DNA of 64,000 nucleotides from Campanula takesimana (lineage: Eukaryota > Streptophyta > Magnoliopsida > Asterales > Campanulaceae). The stretch lies in the NCBI GenBank assembly GCA_026119855.1, contig JAOWBW010000112.1:1178001-1242000 (forward strand). The letters run 5' to 3'. This document shows positions 8,653 to 21,016 of the stretch, one piece after another (position 1 is the stretch's first letter; every line of letters starts with the position of its first letter). Under the pieces are notes generated by a model, which was not told where the DNA came from, did not search any database, and worked only from the letters and a program-made list of their open reading frames with translations. A program made the translations under genes and the position numbers.

Positions 8653-11600
8653 TATGGTTTAGCTCTAAGCCTGGATAGGGTCTATAGCCTAGCTTTGGTT
8701 AGTCTTGGGTGTGCTACCGACACCGAGTACTTCGTTACTTGTTGTTATACCAGGCATAGGACTGATGTTGATAGTGTTGATCCCAATTGGAATAAGATGG
8801 TTTGAGAATCGAGAGCGCGAGTTTTTAAAGACTTAGGCGTATCTATCTTGTGCAGTGGACATTGTTTCGTGCTATATATGCATGCTTGTCCTCATTTCTT
8901 GATTACGTGAAAGTGTATTCTCTAGTAAGAGACTACGTGATTGATATTGTTAATTATAAGAACTTGATAGACGTATGGGTGATAACACCCTATACGTTAT
9001 ATGTTAACTCGGTCATGTTACCTATATGGGACATTGATGTGATACGTGTTATGGCTTGGCTTTTTATGTGTTAGGCCTTTCTTGTTTGCCACAATAGATG
9101 GTGAATATTTCTATGCTAGTATACTTGACTATTTATATGAGCATGATATAATTATGTATAATATTCATGTTCTGCATTGAAAACTCGAAAATGGTTATCA
9201 AGGTAGTGCTGAATATTTAGCATATATGATTGATGGAAGAATGTCTACACCAAAATTGAAGGATGTATCCATTCTTTGTGAGATCTCAGATATAATTTCT
9301 ACTGAGTAGTACATGATATATGATGAGAACCTTGAGTTATCTTGAATTGCTACGGTACAAATATAGTGCTGATATCTAAATCAATGTTCATGACATCGGT
9401 TGAGTTAAAAGAGTTGAAGATTCAACTTGAGAAATTACTTGATAGAGGATTCACCCCGCTTAGTATATCTACGTGAGGTGCATCTGTATTGATTGACATG
9501 AAGAGATATGGTACTTTTCGATTTCATATTGAATGCAAAGAATTAAACCAGGTGACTATAATGAACCAGTACTTGTTATCGTGTATGGATGAATTATTTG
9601 ATCCCTGAAGTTAATCAGTGGTCTATTCAGTGTTTGATTGATAAGTGGCTACCATTATTTGGAAAGTCAACAATAAGGATATACTGAAGACATCTTCTTA
9701 TATCAGGTATGCTTGTTATGAGTTCGTGATTATGCTATTTTGATTGATATATGATCCAGCAGTAGTGATGGATTTGATGAATGATATCTTCAAACCATAG
9801 TTTGATTACGTGAAAGTGTATTCTCTAGTAAGAGACTACGTGATTGATATTGTTAATTATAAGAACTTGATAGACGTATGGGTGATAACACCCTATACGT
9901 TATATGTTAACTCGGTCATGTTACCTATATGAGACATTGATGTGATACGTGTTATGGCTTGGATTTTTATGTGTTAGGCCTTTCTTGTTTGCCACAATAG
10001 ATGGTGAATATTTCTATGCTAGTATACTTGACTATTTATATGAGCATGATATAATTATGTATAATATTCATGTTCTGCATTGAAAACTCGAAAATGGTTA
10101 TCAAGGTAGTGCTGAATATTTAGCATATATGATTGATGGAAGAATGTCTACACCCAAAATTGAAGGATGTATCCATTCTTTGTGAGATCTCAGATATAAT
10201 TTCTACTGAGTAGTACATGATATATGATGAGAACCTTGAGTTATCTTGAATTGCTACGGTACAAATATAGTGCTGATATCTAAATCAATGTTCATGACAT
10301 CGGTTGAGTTAAAAGAGTTGAAGATTCAACTTGAGAAATTCCTTGATAGAGGATTCACCCCGCTTAGTATATCTACGTGAGGTGCATCTGTATTGATTGA
10401 CATGAAGAGATATGGTACTTTTCGATTTCATATTGAATGCAAAGAATTAAACCAGGTGACTATAATGAACCAGTACTTGTTATCGTGTATGGATGAATTA
10501 TTTGATCCCTGAAGTTAATCAGTGGTTTATTCAGTGTTTGATTGATAAGTGGCTACCATTATTTTGAAAGTCAACAATAAGGATATACTGAAGACATCTT
10601 CTTATATCAGGTATGCTTGTTATGAGTTCGTGATTATGCTATTTTGATTGATATATGATCCAGCAGTAGTGAAGGATTTGATGAATGATATCTTCAAACC
10701 ATAATTTGATTTCTTTGCGATGAATTGATTAATGACCGGTTGGTGTATACCAAGTCACAGACTGAGAATTGATTGTATTGAAATTTCTCGAGAGAAACAA
10801 TTGTTTCCAAAAGCTAGCAAGAGATAGAGGATCTATTATCTTGAAGTGGGATTACTTCAGGCATTTTTGTTGACCTATATAAGTGGAAACAACTGAAGTA
10901 CGCATGTTCTTGAGATTTTCTTGATCTTGTTAGAGATTCATTAATGAATTTCGAAGGTAGCTCTATCATTAACTATTTGACACAGAAAGCTACACTTTCC
11001 GATGGATTGATAAACGTGAAGCCAATTTTTAAATATTGAAATGATGGATGACCACAACTTCAGTATTTGACATTGCCTAGTGGATTCGATTAGTATGATG
11101 GTTAATTGAAGGATATGACCAGTGTTACTATTTTCTCGTGTATGTGTCAAGATTCACCAATATAGTAGATATGATAAATTCATTATGCATAGTGAAGCTC
11201 GAACAAGAGATAAAACGTGTGTTAATTCAAAATGGTAACGTATTTGTATATGCTTCGAGGAGATTGAATTTTTATGAATAGAATAATTCTACTCATGACT
11301 TGAAATTGATTGTGATCCTACGGCTATAGTATTAGCGGATTCATTGAACATAAATACTTGTATTTCATGATTGATGGTACTGATTGGGAGGAAAATTTAT
11401 GAGTATTCAACTAAATCCTTGAATTGCGATTATTTGAAAGCAGAATATCAGAGATCGTTTGATTTGTTACAATCCTTCGAGATTTGTGAATATATGAATA
11501 TATTGCGATGGATTTTGTGGAAGGATTATCATTTAATAGACAAGTCCCGATGATATTGGTTATAGTGGATTGATTAATCAAATCTGCTTGACTTTATGTG

Positions 11601-12006
11601 TTGTGATGTTATGATCGATACATCTTGATTATGATAATTTTTCTGAGCACTCTGGATATTTAACCGAGGTTGCTTCTTGATCATATGTTGCGAGCATGTG
11701 AAGTGGATTTCCTTGTGGCTATTGTATGGGCTTGCTATTTAGTAGAAATTCCATCACACGAATTACTTAGTATATGGGTAATTGCTTGTATGGATACTTG
11801 ATTCTTGTCTTGAGCATGAATACTTCTTGTGAAAGTTTCATGGGAAAGTCACGGTATCGAGAAGGTTATGTGAGAATAATACTCGCAGGTAATTGATAAT
11901 ATGGTGTGGTATACCATATTCTTGCTATTCTTGAGTTCTATTTGTTATTTATATGTGTTATAATTTCGATCAGTAAAATTCGAGGACGAATTTTTATTAA
12001 GGATGG
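8653..12006 (+). pseudogene. degenerate Ty3/gypsy pol (RT, RNase H, integrase remnants)
   Basis: No long frame survives, but conceptual translation gives recognisable blocks in the correct order. RT remnants around 9440-9610, with ECKELNQVTIMNQY resembling the RELN.VTIKNKYP block and then DELFD, recur in the duplicated copy around 10350-10510. An LTQKATLFRW block near 10976 and a GNVFVYASRRLNFYE-like RNase H block near 11230 follow. Integrase/chromovirus remnants are LKAEYQRSFDLLQSFEI (11371-11553), MLRACEVDFL near 11680, and a KFEDEF block near 11975 just before the PPT. No gag region is recognised. The region is far shorter than a complete pol, so large deletions have occurred. It cannot encode functional protein. 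Confidence 0.75.
8899..10704 (+). repeat. 903-bp tandem duplication within the pol remnant
   Basis: 8899-9801 and 9802-10704 are near-identical; GATTACGTGAAAGTGTATTC, for example, begins at 8901 and again at 9804. Only scattered differences are visible. Each copy holds the same RT remnant. Confidence 0.93.
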
Positions 12007-12014
12007 GAGGATGT
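11990..12014 (+). other. polypurine tract region of the chromovirus
   Basis: AAGGATGGGAGGATGT is the purine-rich run that should abut the 3' LTR (TGTAACG...). Its last 8 bases are the TSD of the inserted hAT element, which now separates it from the LTR. Confidence 0.75.
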
Positions 12015-12826
12015 TAGGGGTGTGCTCGGCTCGGTTTGGCTCGGTTTTAGGCCAAAACCGAGATCGAGCCGAAAGATATCGGTTTGAAGTATTTCAGCAC
12101 CGGTAAGAATCGGTTTCTTAAGGGTTCGGCTTGTTCGGTGTCGGTGTCAAGGACGGTTTGGTTCGGCTCCACTACCGAAATGAAATGACTGTGAGGCGGG
12201 GCGAACTTCTAAACGCCATTGTTGGAACTCGCAACAAAGAAAAATTCTAAAAATTTGTCAATGAAAAAACGCTACAGATAAAAGTAAAGGTGAATGGATG
12301 GGGATATTGTTGCCTCCTATATGTCGTTGACCACTCACAGCTAGGTTTAAAAAAAGGGGAAAATTAAATTGAGAAGAAAGTTAGTGTAATTCAATTTGAG
12401 AATGAGAATTGAAGAGATGAAAGGTGATAGAGTTAGGTTTTCGACTTACCAGTTAATTATCAGAAGAGAAGGTAATCGCCAGACGATGTGGTAGAGGTCG
12501 ACATGCCGCGGGTAGAATCGCTTCACGCTGTCGTCGATTTAGGTTAGGGGAAACGCAAAATGACGGTGAAAAAAAGTAGAAGGAAGAAATTGACTATGTA
12601 TATAATAGACAAAACGACACAGTTTAGTTAATGATATCGGTTCGGTTCGGTGTACTAACGGTTTTTCCAATCAGTAAACCGGAACCAGACCGAATTTTTC
12701 GGTTTTTAGAAATCCTTAAACCAAACCGGTTTTTAATGTCACGGTTCGGTTTTTTCTGTGTCGGTTTTTCAGTTTTTAACGGTGTTAACGGTTTTCTCGG
12801 TTTTTTTGCTCACCCCTAGAGGATGT
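12007..12826. mobile_element. non-autonomous hAT element (12015-12818) with 8-bp TSDs
   Basis: TSD GAGGATGT flanks both sides (12007-12014 and 12819-12826). The termini are TAGGGGTG and CACCCCTA, and the subterminal regions are rich in CGGTTTGG/CCGAACC-like words in opposite orientation. The 804-bp body encodes no transposase; ORFs at 11906-12106 and 12631-12819 run through the GC-rich termini and are not credible genes. The central part (~12180-12600) is unique sequence with no identity I can recognise. Confidence 0.85.
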
Positions 12827-15800
12827 AACGCCCGTCCTAATTCCTGTTAAATTCTTACCTTACATAATTATATGCTATTTTAATTGAGTTAATTATTTAA
12901 CTAATTGAGCAAGTTTAGGTCCTAAGTGTTCAAAGTTGGAACTTTAGGGTCATTTGTGAAAAATAAAGTTTAGGGGCTAAAATGCTCAAATTGAAACTTG
13001 AAGGGCCTTTTTGTTAAAAGTGAAATTTGAGGGGTCAAAGTGTAATTCTTGAAACTTGAAAGGATAAATATCCTTCCTTCTCTGGGAAGATCATTATTCC
13101 CCAAATCTTTCTCGTTCTTTCTCTCTGTCTCAGAAAAGAAAGTTAGGGTTTACCCTATTCTCAATCCCTATTGCTTAATTATGCATTTGTTCGAAAATCC
13201 GACTCCGCATAAATGATCAGGGCGGTGAGTAGAGCATTTCCTGCCAAACAGAAATTAGTTTGGGTGAATTTGATTTCGGAGTAGGTAAGTCACTAGCTCC
13301 CCCTTGCTTGTAAGAACATGCCTATATGTTATTCTTGATACTTGTGCATGTTAATTTCGTGAATTGAATGAATTTTGTGATACTTGTAAAATTGGGACAA
13401 AGGGAGTATTCTCAGACTTTATAAATGAAAGGAATAGACTTAAAATAAAGTCCTGAGCATGTTAGTATATGCCTTGAAAGTGTTAGTAATTGATACTTAT
13501 ACTTTTGGGACGGTGAAATATTTAAATGGAATAAAAGAAAATTATTCTATTATTTGTGGGACGGTAAAAAGAAATGAAATACACTTAAAAAATGTCCTGG
13601 GTGTGTTAAGTATTCCTAGGTAGTGTATATGTGTTAGTAAAAGTATACTCCTACGCTTGGAACGGAGAATTCTTAAGCCTGAAAAGAAATTGGGTTTTGC
13701 TGGAAATGGTAGCGAGCGCCCGCATGGTATGTGCCGAACTCCCGCTTGATAGTCTTAGGAGCGCCCGCTTGGTCAGTTGCCGAGTGCCCGCTTACCTCGT
13801 GTTTCATGACCAAAATCCCTATTGACCAGGAGCGCCCGCTTGGTCCTTGCCGAGTGCCCGCCTGGTCAGTTGTCGAGCGCCCGCCCGGGTAAGAGTGAGC
13901 GCCCGCCCGGTCCCCTGTTTTAACAAAAGTGGTTTAAACTCAAATGAAATGAAACCTTACCCCTCCTAAGGCATATAGACTTAGTATAAGATGTCCTATC
14001 AAGTGTATATGTACCTTTTGGGGCATTAGAACTTAGTCTTGAACATGAGTACTCATAGAATTAAAATGAGAACTTGAGCCTAAGAGTAAGAACTCTTTTA
14101 ATTGTCTTAAAAGTGCTATTAACAAGCACTAATGTGTTATATGTGTCTTGAAACAAATGTTTGTGTACCTTAGGGGCACTAGAACAATGACTTGAGCTTG
14201 AACATCCAATGTATAGGATTAAGAACTTGTAAGTATAAGATATGTAACTCTTTTACTTAGCTTGAACTTGAAGTATAATACAATTAAATCTTGTACATGA
14301 CTTGAATATCCAAAGATTGGAATAATAACATGAGTATAAGATAATTAATTCTTGTACATATCTTGAACATCCAAAGAATTGGAATGAGAACTTGAATGTA
14401 AGATGATAAAATCTTGTACATGACTTGAAACCAATACATGTGCATGGTAATGAACTTGAAAGTGCTATGAACAAGCACTAACGTGTTAGAACTATTCTTG
14501 ATGTGTATGTGCAAATCTTGCACATAACTACTTGATAGAATGTGGCTTGTTGATTACTTGATACATGATATGAATAACCAAAGAGTTGGAATATAGAACT
14601 AGATAGAGAATGAACAACTCTAAGACATACTTGAATCTAATAGGTGTGTATTGAAAGTGCTATGAACAAGCACTAATGTGCTAGTAATTGGTTTAATCGT
14701 GTATATACTCAATGAAGTATAGAAAGTATAAAGAAAATATCCTGTTCTTGAGTTGAGTTCCTAAAGAAATAGGGACTAGTGTAATATGAAGATAATTCAT
14801 AAAACAATGATTATAGAACACAATATGTGTTGGAAAATGTATTCGATGATTAGCGATACATATACGCGAGATATGATTGTGACTAGGTACAATACGACCT
14901 ATTCGACTACGTGCTTAGAGTCTAAGAAGTTGGGCTCTACTTGGAAGTAAAGGTATCGTGATAGACATATTAGTGTGTTAAAGGTTATATGAATATGTAC
15001 GTGCAAATATTTCATATGAAAAAGTGATATAGTATGACTTACCCTACTACTTGGTTGGGGTATGTTATTAATAGACTCTAATTTGACTTGATTGTATTAC
15101 GTGGACACATTATGTGCCATTGTTATACTGATTTGTATTCGCAATTATTGCGTACGCGTACTTGTATTTGGTGAGCACATGATTACATGGTTCATGAAGA
15201 GCTAGTCCACTACTTTTGGACTTAGTTCTACTTTCGTAGTTCAAGTAAATACTACTTGTGCATTCTTGTGTGAGTCCAGCTGGTCCTTGCTTGTTCGGAG
15301 ATATATAGGTTCACGCTTATCGCGAGTGCTGGGGCTAAGTGATAATCAGGGATCTATGTATCTGCGCTTGACCCCTTACTACCGATCATAGTAAGGGCAT
15401 ATAGCCTCCTTTGTTAGATCAATACACCTGATAAAGTGACTGCTATACCTCTTGTCTTGAATCTTGTTCTCGAGTGTGACACTGGTTACCGGGTCCTCTT
15501 GTGTACTGCACAGCAGCAACTTGATTGATCGTGATTTGTCAACTGCAATAAGCAACGACAACAATGGTTTACTTGGGAGGAATAAGGTTGGAATATCCTT
15601 TGTAACGTGATAGTTTAGCCTTATGTGCTAGTTACTTGATGAGTTGGCTTAGCCTCTCATATACTTGTTACTTGATAACATCTTGAGCATGATTACTTGA
15701 TAATCTTCTTGATTTGCATGATTACATGATAACATGCTATGTACTTGTATCTAGTAACTTACTGAGATTTATCTCACCCCATTCCTTGTTTATTTGTTTC

Positions 15801-16190
15801 CCCCCAGGAAAGCAAGTGGTAATACGTTGTGAGGCTCGACTTAGTAGGGGCCTATTTGGCAGGTTGTTCTTATTGGGGGATTGTTATCCTTTCCAGTTTT
15901 GGTGAGGAAGATTTTGTATCAGTTGTTTAGACTCAGTATATTGGGTAGACTTGTATAGTTCTTGTAGTGCCATCTTATGTGCTAGGCATGTTTTCCGCTA
16001 TGTATAACCACATTTGGTTTAAATTTCTTGGTATAGAACTCGTTGTAAGCTATCTTAGCTCATTCCTCTTGAGTATATATATGATGTCAGTTTGATATAA
16101 GCAGATGTCATTCAGTTTCTCGTTTCTTGTTAGTCACGCGCACCAGGTTCGAGGTTCTATTAAGGAATCAAGGGACTTTGGGGCGTGTCA
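12824..16190 (+). repeat. 3' LTR of the chromovirus (3,367 bp)
   Basis: Begins TGTAACGCCCGTCC and ends GGCGTGTCA. It is uninterrupted and therefore serves as the empty-site reference for the element at 302-5815. It contains the second GCGCCCGC cluster (13710-13912). Small ORFs such as 13631-13825 and 15379-15564 mirror those in the 5' LTR and are chance frames. Confidence 0.88.
13710..13912. repeat. GAGCGCCCGC motif cluster in the 3' LTR
   Basis: Counterpart of 6205-6405, with the same order of motifs and a few substitutions. Confidence 0.85.
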
Positions 16191-16204
16191 TCTCATCTTT
16201 TCCC

Positions 16205-16670
16205 TGTTAGAACATGGATATTGCATAACAAGTCATTGTGATTTCCACATGAAATCATACTTATAATGTTAATATAAAGTGTAGAGGATTAAATAATGTG
16301 TAGAATTCCTGAGGTGGAAATTACCTATTTATGATGGATAAAATAGTAATTTCACACCACTTATGTGAAAGAGTGTAGTCCCTAAATAAAGTGCCTCTTT
16401 GTCTTGTATATATATAGGGCCTTCCATCAACCCTTAAAGACACACTACATTCATTATTCTCTCCTACATAATCTTCATTCATTGCCAGAAGTAAATTGAG
16501 AGAAACACACTCATCATTTAGAAGATTTTCATCCCCTATATCTTCTTCTTCATTCTCCCTAAAGCAACATCAATATGGATTCAATAGGTAAAGCTTCCGC
16601 CTTCGTCTCCTTTCTCTAAATTATCCCAGATTTGAGTTTATGGCATTAGTGAATATGGATTGTTCCAACA
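16205..16670 (+). repeat. copia 5' LTR (466 bp)
   Basis: TG...CA boundaries. The TATATATATAGGGCC segment around 16410 is the likely TATA region. It is matched by 22767-23230. Confidence 0.92.
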
Positions 16671-16672
16671 AT

Positions 16673-16686
16673 TGGTATCAGAGCCC
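16673..16686 (+). other. primer-binding site, initiator-Met tRNA
   Basis: TGGTATCAGAGCCC lies two bases after the LTR end. Confidence 0.88.
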
Positions 16687-17859
16687 GCTCATATTCTGGT
16701 TTAAGTTTGAGTTCTTTTGAGAGCTTTAACGCTTTATTTGATTCATATTTCTGTTGAATTATCAAGTTTTGATGTTGTTTAGAGGCTCTAATTCATTAAT
16801 AGAGTGCTGATATTCATCATCCAATAAAGAATTTATGAAAAGGCTTGAAGTTTTGTTCAATGAACACAATGGTTCAAGCAAGATTATCCCTTCATAGTAT
16901 AGTTGTGTGTAATGCATAAACTATGTGGATCTACTTGCTTGATCATGTTGTATTAAAAACAAGATTATCCCTAAATAGCAAGCATATACATTGTATAATG
17001 TGTAGACTTGTGGATCTACTTGTTGTTCATGCATTTGGGAAAAGTTTTGACAAAATTCAGCAAGTGCAGCAGCCCTTTTTGGCTGAAACGGTGCTACTAG
17101 AATTGGGGAGGTCCGGACGGGTATTTAGTGTAGTCCGATAGGACCTTGTAGATTGGTTCGGGCGGGTGTGTTATGTTGTCCGATCGTACCTATGATTAGT
17201 CCGGCCGGTACCAGTCTTTGCCCGGTCGGGCATAAGGAAAAGGTGCGGTCGGGTGCCTTGTTTCGTTCGGCCGGACCTAAGGAATTTTTCTGGTCCGTAC
17301 GCACTGTTCATAGGCCATTGTATTCAAGGTTTTTGCACAATTTTGTTTATCCCTTTTGAGCAAAACATACATTTTTTAAACCATAAAGTTGTGATTAATT
17401 ATATGCTTAAACAATTTTATTCATTGTTTAAATAATATTATCACCAAAGTGATTCACGTTATTTAAATCCAAAATTGTTAAAGTGTTGAATGTATAAGTT
17501 GATATGTGAATAACATGAATTTTCCAAAGGAGATCTTGTTATTTGACTAAACTTATACATTCATGTGGTAACAAGTAAAATGAACATTTAGTTGGTTTTG
17601 TTAGATGCTTAAGTCGGCCCAAAGGAAGATTAAGCATTTGATTAAAACATTGTTCAAATTATTTGTTGCCTAAGGTAATCATTTATAAATCAACTCGCAA
17701 TCCAAAGATTAGTTTTGATGTCATGTTGATTACCTTATTGATGGATTTCATTGATATAGTTAATCATTTATTCATTATGTAGTTACTTATACATGTTTTG
17801 TATTTCACTTTTCTCGAATCTCAACAGATTTACTTAATGCTTCATCTATAACTGCTGCG
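16687..17859 (+). other. copia leader region, no gene recognised
   Basis: Untranslated leader between the primer-binding site and gag. Around 17040-17300 there is a GC-richer patch with repeated GTCCGGNCGG words. Three short ORFs here show no retroelement motif. Confidence 0.6.
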
Positions 17860-18345
17860 ATGAGTACCGTACCGATGCTTAATGGGACTAACTTTAAAAC
17901 TTGGAAAAACAAAATAACAATGATCTTAGGCTGTATGGACATAGACCTTGCATTAAGGGAACCATTTCCTCTTCCTCTCACAGATCAAAGCACTCAAGAA
18001 GATCGCTTAAGTGCTGAGAAGTGGAAACTCTCCAACCGCGTGAGCCTAATAATCATGAAAAATGTTGTCCCAGAGACTTTTTTGAACAGTGTCTCCGAGG
18101 ATGTTGATGCTAAAACATTCCTTGATACCCTTGAAGAACGCTTTGCAAAAAGTCGGAAACAAGTGCTTCTTTGAGAAAGGTTGTTTCCATGAAGTATAAG
18201 GGTACCGGGAACTTAAGGGAGTATATTTTAGAAATGCTTCACTTATCGACAAAGCTAAAAGTACTTAAGTTAGAGATATCGGAAGATTTACTCGTGCATT
18301 TAGTTTTGATCTCTCTTCCTCCTTAATTTGGTCACTTTGAGGTGA
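17860..18345 (+). pseudogene. copia Gag (UBN2-type), frameshifted
   Basis: The open part (17860-18174) starts with the typical LNGTNFKTWKNKITMILG segment of plant copia Gag and ends at a premature TGA. The following ~170 bases continue Gag homology in another frame (...KYKGTGNLREYILEM), with a stop before 18345. Gag would form the particle shell and bind RNA; this copy is broken. Confidence 0.82.
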
Positions 18346-18352
18346 CCTATAA

Positions 18353-19660
18353 TTGTCTAAAAGACAAGAGGAAAATAGGTTAAAGCAATTTAAAATTGAA
18401 AGTGCTCATTTAGCATCTACCTCTTCTCATGGGACAAAGAGAAGAGGGAAGGAAATTACGGTTGCAAGTAATAAGAAGTCTAAGGGATCATCTGATGATC
18501 AGAAAATTAAATTCTTCTTTTGCAAGGACCCCACTCACATGACGTACGACTGCCCTAAGTATCACGCTTGGCATGCTAAGAAAGTTATGTCATTTGGTCT
18601 TGTTTGTACTGAGGCTAATTTGGTTTCAATTCCTACATATACATGGTGGTTGGATTCTGGTGCAACAACTCACATAACTATGTCTATGCAGGGTTGCTTG
18701 AATTACCGAAAACCCAGTGAAGATGAGAGATACATCTATATGGGAGCTGGGAATCCGGTTGAAGTTATAGGCATAGGGACCTTTCGGTTATTGTTAAGTA
18801 CTGGTTATTATTTTGTACTAAATAATACATTTATTGTACCGTCATTTAGACGGAATTTGATACCTATCACAATATTGGACAAGGAAGGTTATTCTTGTTC
18901 ATTTGGAAATAATAAATGTGATATTTATTTTAATTCTAAGTTTGTTGGTACTATTACTTTGTCAAGTAATGATAATCTTTACTTACTTGACACTATTCAA
19001 ATAATAAATGAGTCCCATAATAATGAAACCAACAGTAGAAAGCGAAAGTTGTCAAGTGAAAATTCTTATAGCTTATGGCATAGGCGTTTGGGTCATATCT
19101 CCAAAAAGAGAACTGATAAGTTTGTGTCAGAGGGAATCTTAAATAAACTTGACATTCCGGAAAAAGACTTTTGCATTGAATGCCTTAAGAGAAAATTTAC
19201 AAACACTAAAAGAAAAGTATCCTCGAGAGCATCAAGTATCTTGAAACTAATACATACGGGTATTTGTGGACCATTCACTACCCCTTCATGGAATGATCAA
19301 CAATACTTTATTACGTTCATAGACGACTACTCTCGATATGAGTACATTTATTTACTTCATGAAAAGTCTCAATCTTTGGACGTTTTCAAGTTTTATAAGG
19401 CCGAAGTTGAAAATCAACTAGGAAAGACTATTAAGAACGTTAGATCCGATCGTGGTGGTGAATACTTTGGTCGGAATGACGGTTCGGGTGAACAACATCC
19501 GGGTCCTTTTGCTCGCTATCTTGAAGAGTGTGGGATTGTCCCTCACTACACTATGCCAGGTACGCCTAGCATGAATGGTGTAGCTGAGAGACGTAATAGA
19601 ACCCTTAAGGATATGGTAAGAAGTATGATTTCGTGTACTTCCTTACCACACTCATTGTAG
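18353..19660 (+). pseudogene. copia Gag C-term, protease and integrase, inactivated
   Basis: An open stretch of 435 codons. It begins with the Gag C-terminus and a zinc knuckle, FFFCKDPTHMTYDC, in which the first cysteine of CX2CX4HX4C is replaced by Phe. The aspartic protease motif WWLDSGATTH follows, then the integrase HHCC domain (HRRLGH...CIECLK) and core (FITFIDDYSRY, VRSDRGGEY, MNGVAERRNRTL). The first catalytic Asp of the integrase core appears lost: HTGICGPF where the family has HTDICGPF. A TAG at 19658-19660 interrupts the core where the family has a Trp codon. Confidence 0.88.
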
Positions 19661-20284
19661 GGCGATGCATTAAAAACCGCAACTTATATTCTTAATAGAG
19701 CTCCCACTAAGGCTATTAATAAAACCCCTTATGAATTATGGACGAATAAGAAACCGTCCTTAAATCATCTTCATGTATGGGGTTGTCCAGCAGAAGCTAG
19801 GCCTAATGAGGACAAACTGTACGGTAAGACTGTTAGTAGTTACTTTGTGGGGTATGCCGAGAGATCTAGGGGCTATAAATTTTACAACACGAAAACTAGA
19901 ACCTTTTTTGAAACGGGAAATGCTAGGTTCTTTGAGGATGTTGAATTTAGAGGGGAAATTAGGAATAATTTTGAATTTGAAGAGGAAAAGGCATCCATTT
20001 CTATACCTCTTCCCTTAGTTCCCATTGGAAATCAAGGTTTTATACCTGAAATTCAAGAGGAACATACAATTCAAAATAATGACTCCCCTATAAATATTGA
20101 ACAACATGAAAATGTTGATCATGATGATGAAATTCAACAACCTCAAAATCAGGAAGAACCAGTGCCCTTAAGGAGATCCAATAGAGTAAGAAGGAGTGCA
20201 ATTCCGGATGATTATGAGGTATATCTTGCCGAGAATGAAGGACACTTAGGTTTAGTGGGAGATGAGACACTCACCTTCCATTAA
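19661..20284 (+). pseudogene. copia integrase C-terminus and linker
   Basis: Continues after the TAG in the same element: ILNRAPTKAINKTPYELW, then HVWGCPAEARPNEDK, then the frame used by 19847-20284 (FYNTKTRTFFETGNARFFED) and the hallmark linker VPLRRSNRVRR that precedes RT in plant copia. The shift between frames near 19830 and the stop at 20282 break the chain. Confidence 0.8.
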
Positions 20285-20299
20285 TCCATTAATAGTCCA

Positions 20300-21016
20300 A
20301 ATTTTCATAAATGGATCAATGCCATAAATGAAGAGTTAAAATCTATGAAAGATAACGACGTTTGAGATCTTATTCCATTACCTAAAGATGTGAAACCTAT
20401 TGGGTGTAAATGGATATTTAAGACCAAAAGAGATTCACAAGGTAATGTGGAAAGATATAAGGCTCGTCTTGTTGCTAAAGGTTTTACTAAAAAAGAAGGC
20501 ATTGATTACAAAAAAACATTTTCTCCGGTATCTTCTAAAAACTCTTTTAGGATCATTATGTCACTTCTGGAACATTATGATCTTGAGCTTCATCAAATGG
20601 ATGTAAAGACAGCTTTTCTCAATAGAGACATTGAGGAAACTATCTATATGAAGAAACCAGAAATGGTGACTGATTTAGATCAAACTAATCAATTAGTTGG
20701 TAAACTTAAGAAATCCATTTATGGCCTTAAGCAAGCTTCTCATCAATGGTATTTAAAATTTAATCAAGTTATTTTTTCATTTGGTTTTGAAACGAATCTT
20801 GGTGAAGATTGTGTATACCATAAGTTCAGTGGGAGTAAATTTGTATTTTTTGTCGTATATGTGGATTATATTTTGCTTGCTAGTAATGATTTAAACATTC
20901 TTAAGGAAACTAAGAAATTTCTTTCAAACAAATTTGAAATAAAAGATCTTGGTGAAGCATCTTCTGTATTAGGAATCCAAATTCACCGTGATCCCTCACG
21001 AGGTATTTTAGGATAA
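20300..21016 (+). pseudogene. copia reverse transcriptase
   Basis: Typical block KPIGCKWIFKTKRDSQGNVE, then KARLVAKGF and HQMDVKTAFLNRDIEETIYM. The active-site segment reads FFVVYVDYILLAS, where the family has YVDD(I/M)LLA, so the second catalytic Asp is Tyr in this copy. A TGA near 20363 precedes the open stretch 20390-21016, and a TAA ends it. Non-functional. Confidence 0.87.

Larger units (their letters stand above)
1..16190 (+). mobile_element. Ty3/gypsy chromovirus (Tekay/Del-like), decayed, nested insertions
   Basis: Two long direct repeats flank a degenerate gypsy pol. Window position 1 corresponds to position 13030 inside the 3' LTR, so the first ~206 bp of the 5' LTR lie upstream of the window. 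The 3' LTR begins TGTAACGCCCGTCC and both LTRs end GGCGTGTCA. A Met-tRNA primer-binding site (TGGTATCAGAGC) follows the 5' LTR, and GGATGGGAGGA precedes the 3' LTR, the typical arrangement of Tekay/Del chromoviruses. The 5' LTR is split by a Mutator-like element and the PPT/3' LTR junction by a hAT element. Pol has no long open frame and is much shorter than a full one. The many LTR differences make this the oldest element recognised in the window. Confidence 0.85.

Noticed and set aside
12631..12819. 62-aa ORF with repeated Arg-Phe-Gly
   Set aside because: Translation of the CGGTTT-rich terminus of the hAT element.
19847..20284. Independent acidic protein gene
   Set aside because: It is the copia linker between integrase and RT (PLRRSNRVRR).
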